Source of the DNA: Candidatus Poseidoniales archaeon
Lineage (GTDB): Archaea; Thermoplasmatota; Poseidoniia; Poseidoniales; Poseidoniaceae
Direction of reading: 5' to 3'
NCBI GenBank assembly: GCA_028283345.1
Contig: JAPOGE010000004.1
Location: forward strand, 1-44,605
Length of the DNA stretch: 44,605 bases
How positions within the stretch are numbered: the first letter of the stretch is position 1; each line of letters opens with the position of its first letter. The notes under the pieces are model-generated. The model saw only the letters and a list, made by a program, of their open reading frames with translations. It searched no databases and was not told the origin of the DNA. Position numbers and translations under genes: made by a program. This document shows positions 24,665 through 34,600 of this stretch, one piece after another.

Positions 24665-25981
24665 ATGGTATTGTATTCCCCCGGCCAAACCTCTTCATAT
24701 CCAGAAGAAGTGGTGAAAGAAGGTCTTCGTTTTCACTATCTTGGTGGTGGAAATGAGGTTGGTAATGTCGGCTGTATTATTGAGGACGCAACCGGAACCA
24801 GACTTCTCTTGGATTATGGTCTGGCACCTACTGATCCGCCGCGGTATCCCAAAGAAGCTCCAAAAGTAACCGATTGCATCATCACCCATTCACATATCGA
24901 CCATATAGGCATGGCTCCTTGACTTGCTTCTAATCATTCAACCAGACTACACGGGACCGCATTGACCGGAGAAATAGCTCGACCAATGTGGAATGATTGC
25001 TACAAAGTAAGCCAAATCGAAGGCTATCCATTATCATGGGACAAAAGAGATATTGATGAGGCGGTTGAACTCTGGCAGGGGCATGGATTCGACGAGAAGA
25101 TAACTTTCCATAATTGGAAATGGCGTCTACTTCCAGCAGGACACATCCCTGGTGCGGCGATGGTGAATATCGAGACTCCAACCCACAGAATTCTCTTCAC
25201 CGGAGATTTTGATACCCGAGATAGTGAATTGGTGAACGGCGCCAAACCGGTTGAATGTGATATTCTCTTCGTCGAAGGTACCTATGGTGGGAGAAACCAC
25301 CCTCCTAAGAAACTCGAACAACAGCGATTCATCGACAGAGTCAGTGAAGTTGTGGCACGAGGTGGAACCTGTCTGGTACCAGCCTTTGCCAATGGGCGAA
25401 CCCAGGATGTGTTGATGCTCTTACACAAATCAGGATTGAATCTCAATACTCATATCGATGGGATGGGTAAATTTCTCGCCAAATTATATCTCGAACACCC
25501 AGATTATCTTCGTTCCAGTGATGAACTTGAATTGGCTTTGGCATGGGCAAAAAAAGTAAGCAGTAAATCCGACCGCAAAAAAGCCCTGGATGCTGACGTG
25601 ATAATCACCACCTCCGGCATGCTCGATGGCGGCCCTTCGATATGGTACATGAACCGGCTTCGAGACAATCCGAAGAATGCTGTATTGTTGACTGGCTATC
25701 AAGCCAGCGGTTCAGGGGGAAGAAAACTACTCGATGAAGGAAGGTTGGTGATATATGGCACCGAGGTGCCAATCGATCTGGAAGTCGACCAATTCGCCTT
25801 CTCAACCCATTCGGGCCACGACGAAATAATCACTTTTGCCCAGCAATGCCAGGCCAAACATGTCGTCGTCTACCATGCCGACCCCGACCGAGCACGCCCA
25901 CCTCTGGTCGATGCTCTAGAGGCGCAAGGGCATACTGTCCATTGTCCTATAAATGGCGAATCTTATACCATCATCGATTAA
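24665..25981 (+). pseudogene. Beta-CASP metallo-beta-lactamase ribonuclease, interrupted by one in-frame TGA
   Basis: One continuous reading frame of 438 sense codons is broken by a single TGA at 24920-24922, after GMAP. The first part has the metal-binding HSHIDH motif. The second part carries the rest of the site: AGHIPGAA, FTGDFDTRD, the beta-CASP acid in FVEGTYGGR, the TTSGMLDGG motif, GYQASGSGG, FSTHSGHDE and the late YHADPD. Size and motif order fit archaeal KH-less CPSF-type nucleases (aCPSF2-like). Family members continue from D-H-x-G-x-x-P into a hydrophobic or aromatic position, so TGA probably replaced TGG (Trp) or similar. This could be a real nonsense mutation, an assembly error or readthrough. 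Other genes here end at TGA, so TGA is a normal stop. Confidence 0.8.
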
Positions 25982-26030
25982 TACCCACTGCGAGGAATGA
26001 ATGAAATAGAAGACTCATCGACGACGGCGC

Positions 26031-26333
26031 ATGGCTGCAAAGCGTCCTCGAGGTGGTAAATCACCCACAGGTAAGAAAAAGCGCCGGCGCAGAAAGTTGC
26101 GATTGACTCTGAAGAGCCGCAACATCAAAGACACCGATTCCTATACCGATCAAGTCGGTTGGGAAACATCTCGTGTCCTCGAAGACATAAGTGCCGACAC
26201 AGTTCACGCCGCTCCGGAATTTCTTCGCCATCAATGTTCACTTTGCGGTTCGGTAATGCAGGCGCCCAAGCCAAAGCGGGCGCGCTATACCATCACCTGT
26301 CCTAACTGCGAGCACGAAGACAGCTTCGAATAG
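26031..26333 (+). CDS. Small basic zinc-ribbon protein
   Basis: 100 residues. The first ~35 are strongly basic (KRPRGGKSPTGKKKRRRRKLR), good for binding RNA or DNA. The C-terminal third holds a zinc ribbon with C-x2-C (CSLCG) and C-x2-C (CPNCE) separated by ~17 residues, ending in an acidic EDSFE. No exact family is recognised. It follows the beta-CASP gene by 50 bases on the same strand, so it may be co-transcribed with it and could be an RNA-processing partner. A 145-base gap without genes follows, before the end of the convergent TauE gene. Confidence 0.65.
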   Translation: MAAKRPRGGKSPTGKKKRRRRKLRLTLKSRNIKDTDSYTDQVGWETSRVLEDISADTVHAAPEFLRHQCSLCGSVMQAPKPKRARYTITCPNCEHEDSFE

Positions 26334-26478
26334 AAATCAGCGGTTTCTCAAAATGGTACGCGGGCAGATGAATCGTAACGCAATTACAATAGGTAACTTT
26401 GCATAGCCGCAAATCACTCTATTTCTCATAAGTATGAATAGGTTACAAGCGCTTATTTCATACAAATACATCTGCGGT

Positions 26479-27249
26479 TCAAAGTATGCTGGTCATTTCA
26501 AGCAGGCGTTTCAGGGCGGCGATCACCAATACCATCACCAATATTTTTCTCACCATGGTCTGTGAGGCGAAATAGGCGCCGAAACGAGAACCGATAAGTC
26601 CACCGATTAGTACCGCGGCGAGGAACCAGATCAAAATATCAAACTCGAGGGATAACTGTCCTGATAATGCGCTTCCAGCTAGCCCTGCGGCGGAATTAAC
26701 CCAGATGAATAAGGCTGCAGTGGCTGCGGCAGATTTCGGCGTCGCCCACCTTTTCAATAATATGATTGGGGAGAGGAAGATGCCACCACCGACGCCGATT
26801 ATCCCACTGAGAAAACCGATCACCCCACCAACCGGTGCCGCGACCTTCATTTTAGGAACGGTGATTTCCAATCTGGCATCATCACTTGAGGAAATCGAAA
26901 ACAATCGCCATGCGGCCCAGACCAGAGTCAAAGACAGGAGAATATCGTATATTTCTCCACCGACATTCATGTAACCGCCGACAACCGCCAGCGGAATACT
27001 GGCGACGATGAATGGGATGGTCAGTCTTGGAACATGATGGCCGCCGCGCCGATAGTGGTAGAATGCCAGCGCCGCCACCAGGAGATTCAAACACCATGCC
27101 TGCTGTTTCAACCACGCCACATCGCGGGTGGCGAAAGCCGTCAGAGAGAGGATGGCCAGATATCCTGAAGCACCACCATGGCCAACCGAGGAATAGAGTG
27201 CGGCGATGACCAACAGGGCGGCCAAAGTAAGGACGAACCACAACTCCAT
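26479..27249 (-). CDS. TauE/SafE family membrane permease
   Basis: 256 residues with about eight hydrophobic helices. The family hallmark is seen twice: N-terminal SSVGHGGASGYLAIL and central GFLSGIIGVGGGIFLSPIIL, the repeated G-x-GGG-type helices of the two-fold repeat. Members export sulfite, sulfoacetate or related organosulfur anions across the cytoplasmic membrane; the substrate here is unknown. There are no sulfur-metabolism genes next to it. Loops are short and there is no signal peptide. It starts with ATG 74 bases from the divergent moeA gene. Confidence 0.88.
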   Translation of the reverse strand: MELWFVLTLAALLVIAALYSSVGHGGASGYLAILSLTAFATRDVAWLKQQAWCLNLLVAALAFYHYRRGGHHVPRLTIPFIVASIPLAVVGGYMNVGGEIYDILLSLTLVWAAWRLFSISSSDDARLEITVPKMKVAAPVGGVIGFLSGIIGVGGGIFLSPIILLKRWATPKSAAATAALFIWVNSAAGLAGSALSGQLSLEFDILIWFLAAVLIGGLIGSRFGAYFASQTMVRKILVMVLVIAALKRLLEMTSIL

Positions 27250-27323
27250 GGCCGCCCATCACCCCCTCATCCATGAAATCTCGCCTCGCACAATTTCAAA
27301 CAAGAGAGTGATGTGGGTGGAAC

Positions 27324-28553
27324 ATGGGCGAGCAGACACCGTACTTCGTGAGCGTTGACGAAGCCCGGGCAATCGCTGACCGAACTCCCTTGAACACTAC
27401 CGCGGAGGTAGTGGGATTGGAGTTGGGCGACAATAGATTACTCGCCACCGACCTCATCTCCCCGATCGATGACCCACCATTCGACAACTCGGCCATGGAT
27501 GGTTGGGCGGTACAGCACCAAGACACCATTCACGCCACCCCCGAAACCCCGGTGACGTTGGCGATAATCGGTACCTTGCCTGCGGGCGAAACCAGCACCA
27601 CTGCCGCGGCCGTGGAGGCTGGCCAAGCGATGCGAATAATGACTGGAGCACCGATGCCAGAAGGAGCTGACTCGATTATCCAAGTCGAGCATACCACAGT
27701 TGACGAATCCGGCCAACAGGTAGAACTCCACTACCCATCAAAGCCTAATTTCATCCGCCGACGCGGTGAAAATATCTCCGCTGGCCAGATGGTCTTCCCG
27801 GTGGGAACCCTGCTCACCCCTGAGCGCCTGGGACTGTGTGCAACGATGGGATTCGGCGAACTGCAGGTACAGGGCAAACTAAAAATCGCCATTATCAGCA
27901 CCGGCGACGAAATCATCCCGGTCGGCCAAGAACTGAAACCCGGACAGATCTACGAATCGAATAGCCATGGCCTGGCCGCCCTGGTGAAATGGTTGGGGCA
28001 CGCACCGACCATTCACCCCAATGTCGCCGACGACCTCAACTCCCTGCGGGCGGCCTTGGATGAGGCCTCCAGATCCGCAGACATCATTATCACTAGCGGG
28101 GGGGTATCGATGGGAGAATTCGATTTTGTCCGAAAAATAATGGAGGATGAGGGTGACATCCACTTCTGGCGAGTTAAATTACGCCCTGGCTCACCACCAA
28201 TATTTGGTACTTGGAAAGATATACCTATATGGGGATTACCCGGTAACCCTGTTTCCAGTCATGTGGTTTTTCGTATTCTTGTAGCGCCATGGATCCGTAG
28301 TCAAACCAACGCCAGCGGACCACGTGAAGCCAAAGTCAGAGTAAGATTGGCCGACGCGGTGAAAGTTATGGCCGATGGCCTTACACTGCGTCGAATCAAC
28401 CTTGAATTCACCCCCGAAGGCCTTGTCGGGCGGGTCACCACCCACCAGGGCTCAAACAATCTCCATGGCCTGGCCACCGCAGGCGCCCTTACCCTTCTTT
28501 CTCCCGGCACCAGCGGCGCGGTTGGTGAGTGGATAGATGCCTTGCTGTTGTAG
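27324..28553 (+). CDS. moeA: Molybdopterin molybdenumtransferase MoeA
   Basis: MoeA inserts molybdate (or tungstate) into adenylylated molybdopterin. The 409-residue protein has DNSAMDGWAV early (domain I/II), GAPMPEGADSIIQVE, and the MogA-like domain III with IISTGDEI and TSGGVSMGEFDFV. The molybdate-site segment KLRPGSPPIFG and GLPGNPVSSHVVF precede a small C-terminal beta domain. All catalytic-domain motifs are intact. The gene ends five bases before the uvrA start. No other molybdenum-cofactor genes are visible, so the pathway must be elsewhere. Confidence 0.93.
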   Translation: MGEQTPYFVSVDEARAIADRTPLNTTAEVVGLELGDNRLLATDLISPIDDPPFDNSAMDGWAVQHQDTIHATPETPVTLAIIGTLPAGETSTTAAAVEAGQAMRIMTGAPMPEGADSIIQVEHTTVDESGQQVELHYPSKPNFIRRRGENISAGQMVFPVGTLLTPERLGLCATMGFGELQVQGKLKIAIISTGDEIIPVGQELKPGQIYESNSHGLAALVKWLGHAPTIHPNVADDLNSLRAALDEASRSADIIITSGGVSMGEFDFVRKIMEDEGDIHFWRVKLRPGSPPIFGTWKDIPIWGLPGNPVSSHVVFRILVAPWIRSQTNASGPREAKVRVRLADAVKVMADGLTLRRINLEFTPEGLVGRVTTHQGSNNLHGLATAGALTLLSPGTSGAVGEWIDALLL

Positions 28554-28558
28554 CGAAC

Positions 28559-31500
28559 ATGAGTTCAATAACGAGCGTGATGACCGATGCTGTGGCGGCG
28601 GAGATGAGTGGGAAGAAAAGCGTTGACGGCAACCGCCGAGAAGGCTGGATTACCGTGCGTGGGGCGCGCACCCACAACCTGAAAAATATCGATGTAGATC
28701 TGCCCCGAGGAAAATTCATCGTCATTTCCGGGGTGTCAGGCAGTGGCAAATCCAGCCTCGCCTTCGATACCCTTTACGCCGAGGGCCAGCGCCGCTACGT
28801 CGAGAGCCTGTCCACGTATGCAAGGCAATTCATCGGGCAGATGAAAAAAGCCGACTGCGATGGAATCGAAGGTCTTTCTCCGGCCATCAGCATCGACCAG
28901 AAATCCGGTAGCCACAATCCCCGTTCAACCGTGGCCACCGTCACCGAAATCATGGATTATCTTCGTTTATTATGGGCGCGAATCGGCCAACCACATTGCC
29001 CCGAATGCGGTCGCGAAGTATCGGTTCGCACGGTGCAGGACATCGTCGACGACATCCTCTATCGATTTGAGGCCCACACCATCGCCATCTGGTCACCAGT
29101 AGTGCGCAACCGAAAGGGTACCCATGCCGACCTGTTCCGGAAATTAGTGGAATCCGGATGGTTGAACGGCAAGGTAAATGGCCGGGAAGCGGAGTTTGAG
29201 AATGTACCTGCATTGGATAAGAATCTCCGCCACGATATCGATGTCCGCCTCGACCGTCTACGCCTTGATATGAGTAACCGTCAGCGCCTGACCGAGGCGG
29301 TCGAACAGGCTCTCAGATTGGGTGGGGGTGCGGTGGCGATTGAAAGTCTGAAATCACCATACAAAACCGCTAAAATCAGCCAGGGCAGTGTGGCAAGAGA
29401 AAGCGAAGAAGGGCTGGTCGAAGCATATTCCGAGACCTTTGCCTGCCCCCAACACGGCGCCTTCATGACCGAGATGAGCCCACGGATATTTTCCTTTAAT
29501 TCTCCTCTGGGGGCATGTCCGAACTGTCAAGGTTTAGGGGTGATGAGAACCTTTTCTCTCGAATTGATGTTGACACCGGAACGAAGCATCAGCGAGGGCT
29601 GCTTCAAACCATTCCAGTCATCCATCAACGCCGGTTGGTATCGCACTTTATTGGAGCAGACCGCACAATTCTATGACATTCCGACCGATACCCCCTTTTC
29701 TCAATTATCTGAAGATTCACAAGACATCATCCTCCATGGTTCGGGCTCGACCATCATCGATTTCACCTTCACCAGCAAGCGCGGTTCAACCTACAATATG
29801 CGCCGACCATGGGAGGGGGTGTTCGGGCGATTGGAGAAGACCTACACCGAAACCACCTCGGAGAAGAACCGTTCAAGATTGACCGCATACATGAACGATG
29901 AGCCGTGCACCGAATGCAAAGGGGCCAAACTCAATCCCGCCGCCCGTGGAGTGACGGTGGGTGGGGTGACTTTGCATGGTCTGAGTTTCTGCAGCATCCA
30001 TGAGGCCTTGGCGGTGGTACGATTGTGGACCGGCGATAAGTCCACGAAAAAACATCTGAACAGATCCCTGAAAAAATCCTGCAAACCGTTGGATGAGCGC
30101 GCATTGTTCATCGGCCGTGAAGCCATCAAGGAAATCGAATCCCGACTCAGTTTTCTCGACCGCGTCGGTCTTGATTACCTCACCCTTGAGCGGCGGGCCA
30201 ACACCCTATCTGGTGGTGAGAGCCAGAGGATAAGATTGGCGACCCAGATCGGCAGTCGCCTGACCGGGGTGATGTATGTTCTCGATGAGCCTTCAATCGG
30301 GCTGCACCAGCGTGACAATGCCCGCCTGCTCGCCATCTTGCGAGAATTGACCGATCTAGGTAATACCCTGATAGTCGTCGAGCACGACGAAGATACACTT
30401 CGTCAGGCGGATTGGATTGTCGATCTAGGTCCCAAGGCTGGACGAGACGGCGGAGAAATCGTTGCCAGTGGTAGTTTGGATAAAATTCTCAAAGCCAAGA
30501 AAAGCATTACAGGGGCCTATCTTTCAGGGCGGAAGCAGATTCCAATTCCAGAAAAGCGCACCCCGCCAGAAAACGGCTGGCTGACGATAACCGGAGCTAA
30601 GGCCAATAATCTCGCCGATATCGAAGTCAGATTCCCCCTATCGTGTTTTGTCGCCATCACCGGCGTCTCCGGCTCGGGAAAATCCAGCCTGGTCACCGAA
30701 ACCCTCGCCCCATTGCTGCAGAGACAACTGCACGGTGCCGATGTGGTGGTAGGAAAGTACACTTCCTGTGAGGGTATTGAATCGGTCGATAAGGTGATAG
30801 TGATCGATCAGAGCCCAATCGGGCGCACCCCGCGCTCGAACCCTGCGACTTACACCAAATGTTTCGACGACATTCGCAAATTATTCGCCGCCACCACCCT
30901 GGCTAAAGAGCGCGCCTATACCCCCGGACATTTCTCTTTCAACGTGCGTGGTGGTCGCTGTGAGGCCTGTTCGGGTGCCGGCCAACTGAAACTGGAGATG
31001 AATTTCCTGCCCAACGTGTGGATAACCTGCGACACCTGCAAGGGAAAGCGTTACACCAGAGAAACTCTGGAAGTTCTGTGGAAGGGTAAGAACATCCACG
31101 AAGTGCTGGAGATGTCGGTCGCTGAAGCGGTTGAATTCTTTTCTAACCACCGCCGATTATTTCGTATACTGGGGACTCTGGATGCGGTTGGATTGGGATA
31201 CATCCACCTCGGCCAGCCCGCCACAACACTTTCCGGCGGTGAGGCACAGCGGGTTAAACTGGCCAGCGAACTGGGACGACCTACCCATAAACACACACTC
31301 TACATCCTCGATGAGCCGACCACCGGATTATCATTTCCCGACATCCAGCAACTGATCACCGTGCTCCAGCAACTACGTGACAAAGGCCATACAGTGCTGG
31401 TTATCGAGCACCACCTGGATGTGGTTAAATCAGCTGATTGGGTGATTGACCTTGGTCCCGAAGGAGGCATCCGCGGCGGCGAGTTAATCGTCGCCGGAAC

Positions 31501-31588
31501 CCCTGAAGAAGTAGCGAAAAACAAGCGCTCCTACACCGGTCAACACCTCAAAACCTTCTTCGCTGGGGCGAAGAAAAAGTCTGCTTAA
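28559..31588 (+). CDS. uvrA: Excinuclease ABC subunit UvrA
   Basis: UvrA is the damage-recognition ATPase of bacterial-type nucleotide excision repair. This copy is 1009 residues. Both ABC halves are intact: Walker A GVSGSGKSS (~58-66) and again near 701, and signature motifs LSGGESQR (~550) and LSGGEAQR (~890). Walker B is seen in YVLDEPSIGLHQRD and YILDEPTTGLSF. Zinc modules are present as CPECG near the N-terminal side, CPNCQGLG, CTECKGA, and the CEACSGAG...CDTCKG finger (~801-828). The ATG at 28559 lies just after the moeA stop. UvrB and UvrC are not in the window. In archaea UvrABC is patchy and generally of bacterial origin. Confidence 0.95.
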   Translation: MSSITSVMTDAVAAEMSGKKSVDGNRREGWITVRGARTHNLKNIDVDLPRGKFIVISGVSGSGKSSLAFDTLYAEGQRRYVESLSTYARQFIGQMKKADCDGIEGLSPAISIDQKSGSHNPRSTVATVTEIMDYLRLLWARIGQPHCPECGREVSVRTVQDIVDDILYRFEAHTIAIWSPVVRNRKGTHADLFRKLVESGWLNGKVNGREAEFENVPALDKNLRHDIDVRLDRLRLDMSNRQRLTEAVEQALRLGGGAVAIESLKSPYKTAKISQGSVARESEEGLVEAYSETFACPQHGAFMTEMSPRIFSFNSPLGACPNCQGLGVMRTFSLELMLTPERSISEGCFKPFQSSINAGWYRTLLEQTAQFYDIPTDTPFSQLSEDSQDIILHGSGSTIIDFTFTSKRGSTYNMRRPWEGVFGRLEKTYTETTSEKNRSRLTAYMNDEPCTECKGAKLNPAARGVTVGGVTLHGLSFCSIHEALAVVRLWTGDKSTKKHLNRSLKKSCKPLDERALFIGREAIKEIESRLSFLDRVGLDYLTLERRANTLSGGESQRIRLATQIGSRLTGVMYVLDEPSIGLHQRDNARLLAILRELTDLGNTLIVVEHDEDTLRQADWIVDLGPKAGRDGGEIVASGSLDKILKAKKSITGAYLSGRKQIPIPEKRTPPENGWLTITGAKANNLADIEVRFPLSCFVAITGVSGSGKSSLVTETLAPLLQRQLHGADVVVGKYTSCEGIESVDKVIVIDQSPIGRTPRSNPATYTKCFDDIRKLFAATTLAKERAYTPGHFSFNVRGGRCEACSGAGQLKLEMNFLPNVWITCDTCKGKRYTRETLEVLWKGKNIHEVLEMSVAEAVEFFSNHRRLFRILGTLDAVGLGYIHLGQPATTLSGGEAQRVKLASELGRPTHKHTLYILDEPTTGLSFPDIQQLITVLQQLRDKGHTVLVIEHHLDVVKSADWVIDLGPEGGIRGGELIVAGTPEEVAKNKRSYTGQHLKTFFAGAKKKSA

Positions 31589-31628
31589 TCAAGCGATGAA
31601 TTGATGGGATGTCGTCGCGGGGTGATAA

Positions 31629-34600
31629 TTGCCAACAGGGGTCGATGGTCGAATGGCAGCGCGGGTCCATACCATCGAAGTACTACCGAAAACCGGTAAC
31701 GGGATGATCGATTCACGTGGTGAATCGATACGCCGACAATTATTCGGTGACCACAACCTCACCATCACCGAGATCAGGAGTACCTTGGGCTATCTGGTGA
31801 AAGGTGACCTGAGACCGAGTGAGTTGTCCCGCGCCACCACCGAGTTATTCAGCGACCCGATCATCGAAGATTGCCGAGCCAACTCAACCTTCACCAACTC
31901 CGGATATTTTCCCACTGAACCCGACCTGACCATCTTAATCGGCTTCAAACCCGGAGTGACCGATAACCGGGCGCAAGCCGCCTTAGACGGCTTACATACC
32001 CTTTTTCCCGACAAGGAGGGCCTAGCGGTAGCAACCACCATAGGGTACGTGTTCTGGGGATTGCCACAAGACCTCGACATCGACTGGTTGAGCAATCAAT
32101 TACACAACCAGATGATTGAGAGGGTGTCGGTATCGTCGGAGGGAAATGCGAGTTTGGATTTTCCCGAACGCCCACCAACCGAATATCAACCACCGGCACC
32201 CATAGACCTTGAAATTACGGATGAAGAGTTGATCGAACTCTCACAAACCGGTTTACTGGCCCTTAATCTCAAGGAGATGAAGGCCATTCAAAGCCACTAC
32301 CGCGACCCCGAGACCCAATCGATTCGCAAAAGCCACGGCATCATCCCCGATGCCCCTACCGATGTCGAACTCGAATGTCTGGCACAGACCTGGTCGGAAC
32401 ACTGTTCACACAAGATTTTCGCAGCAAAAATCCACCATGTCGATAACCAGACCGGCGAGGACAGCACCATAGATTCATTGTTCAAGACCCACATCATGAA
32501 GCCGACCTTCGATATCAGGGAATCTGCAGATTGGCTATTGTCACTATTTCATGATAATTCCGGGGTCATCGAATGGAATGAGGATTGGAGTCTGTGCATG
32601 AAGGTAGAGACCCATAATTCCCCCAGCGCCCTCGACCCATTCGGCGGGGCGATAACCGGGATAGTCGGCGTCAACCGCGATATTTTGGGTACCGGACTTG
32701 GCGCTAGACCAATCGCCAATACCGATGTCTTCTGCTTCGGCCCACCCGATTATGATGGTGACCTGCCAACGGGATTATTCCACCCTTCCAGAGTATTTCG
32801 CGGTGTCCACGCCGGGGTGCGGGCCGGTGGAAACGAAAGTGGCATCCCGACCGTCAACGGGGCGATGATTTTCGACCACCGATACATCGGTAAACCTCTG
32901 GTCTATTGCGGCACCGTCGGGATAATGCCCCGTCACCTGCCGGATGGGCGAGAGAGTCACATCAAGACCCCGAGCCCGGGCAACATCATCTACATGGTCG
33001 GCGGCAAGGTCGGCAGTGATGGTATTCATGGTGCCACCTTCTCAAGTCTTGAATTGACTGAGGAAAGCCCGAGCAGTGCGGTACAGATCGGTGATCCCAT
33101 CACCCAGAAGAAAATGATTGACATGCTACTCGAGGCGCGCGATGCCGGCTTGATTCAGGTCATCACCGATAACGGCGCCGGGGGGCTATCATCCAGTGTT
33201 GGTGAGATGGCCGAACTGACCGATGGGGCCGAACTTGACCTTTCCACCGTACCCCTCAAACAACCCGGGCTGTCACCGTGGGAAATCCTCGTCTCCGAGT
33301 CACAAGAGAGGATGACGGTAGGTCTGAGGGAGGAGGACACCGCCGCCTTCGAGGCCCTGGCCCAACTTCACGAGGTCGAGGCCACCAGGGTCGGGAAATT
33401 CACCGATGATGGAACCTTTCTGGTCAAATACGGCGAGCAGGTCGTCGCCCACCTGCCGATATCGTTCCTCTATGATGGCTGTCCACAATTACAACTTGAA
33501 TCAGAGTGGTCACCACCAGAACACAACCCTCTCATCACCCCCGATGTTGGTGCCATCGAGATGGGTGAGGTCCTCACCAGAATCATGGCGCGGCCAAATG
33601 TCGCCAGCAAGGAATGGTGGGTGCGGTCCTACGACCACGAAGTCATCGCCCAGTCGGTAATCAAACCATTCTGTGGCGTCAATCACGATGCCCCCAGCGA
33701 TGCCGCGGTGATTGCGCCGATAATCGGCGAAGTGCAGGGTGCGGTCATCTCCAACGGCATAGTGCCGCGCTATTCCGACATCGACACCTATGCGATGGTC
33801 GCCGCCAGCATCGACGAAGCATTACGAAATGCGGTTTGTGTCGGGGTTGACCTCGAAAAGATTGCCGGGCTCGACAATTTCTGCTGGTGCGACCCGATAG
33901 AGTCGGAGAAAACCCCCGATGGAAGATACAAATTGGCGCAATTGGTCCGAGCCAACCGCGCCCTCGACGAGGTCTGTCGGGCCTATAGACTGCCCTGTAT
34001 CAGCGGCAAGGATTCGATGAAGAACGATGCCATCATCGAGGGCGAGAAGATCAGCATCCCTCCGACCCTGCTGTTCAGCCTGCTCGGCAATCATCACGAT
34101 GTTCGCTACGCGGTATCTAGTGATTTCAAAACCGCCGGTGACCTGATTTATCTGCTCGGCGAGAGCCATCAGGAACTCGGTGCCAGTGAGTTGGCATTCA
34201 TGTTCAGCGAAGAGGCGGCAGCCAACACCGATGTAGCCGACCCTACCGACCCTACCGACCCTACCGACCCTACCGATGCAGCTGATGCAGCTGATGCTAC
34301 CAATGTGCCCACGACCACAACAACCACCATGACTGCCACAACCACCACGACCACCTGCGGAATCGGTGGGGCGGTGCCAGCAATCGATGCCGAGCGCAAT
34401 ATCGTGATGTACCGGGCACTTACCGCGGCCATGCGAGAAAGGCTGGTCGCCAGTGCCCACGATTGTTCCGACGGCGGCTTGGCGGTCGCTCTGGCCGAAT
34501 GTTGTATAGGAATCGATGCCGGATGTGCGGTAGACATCAGCACAATCCTATCCAGTGATGCGGAACTAGACCATTGGGGAGCACTGTTCGGCGAGAGTCT

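Noticed and set aside
33822-34460. 212-residue minus-strand frame with glycine/cysteine repeats
   Set aside because: It is the shadow of the purL tandem repeat and carries no independent signal.
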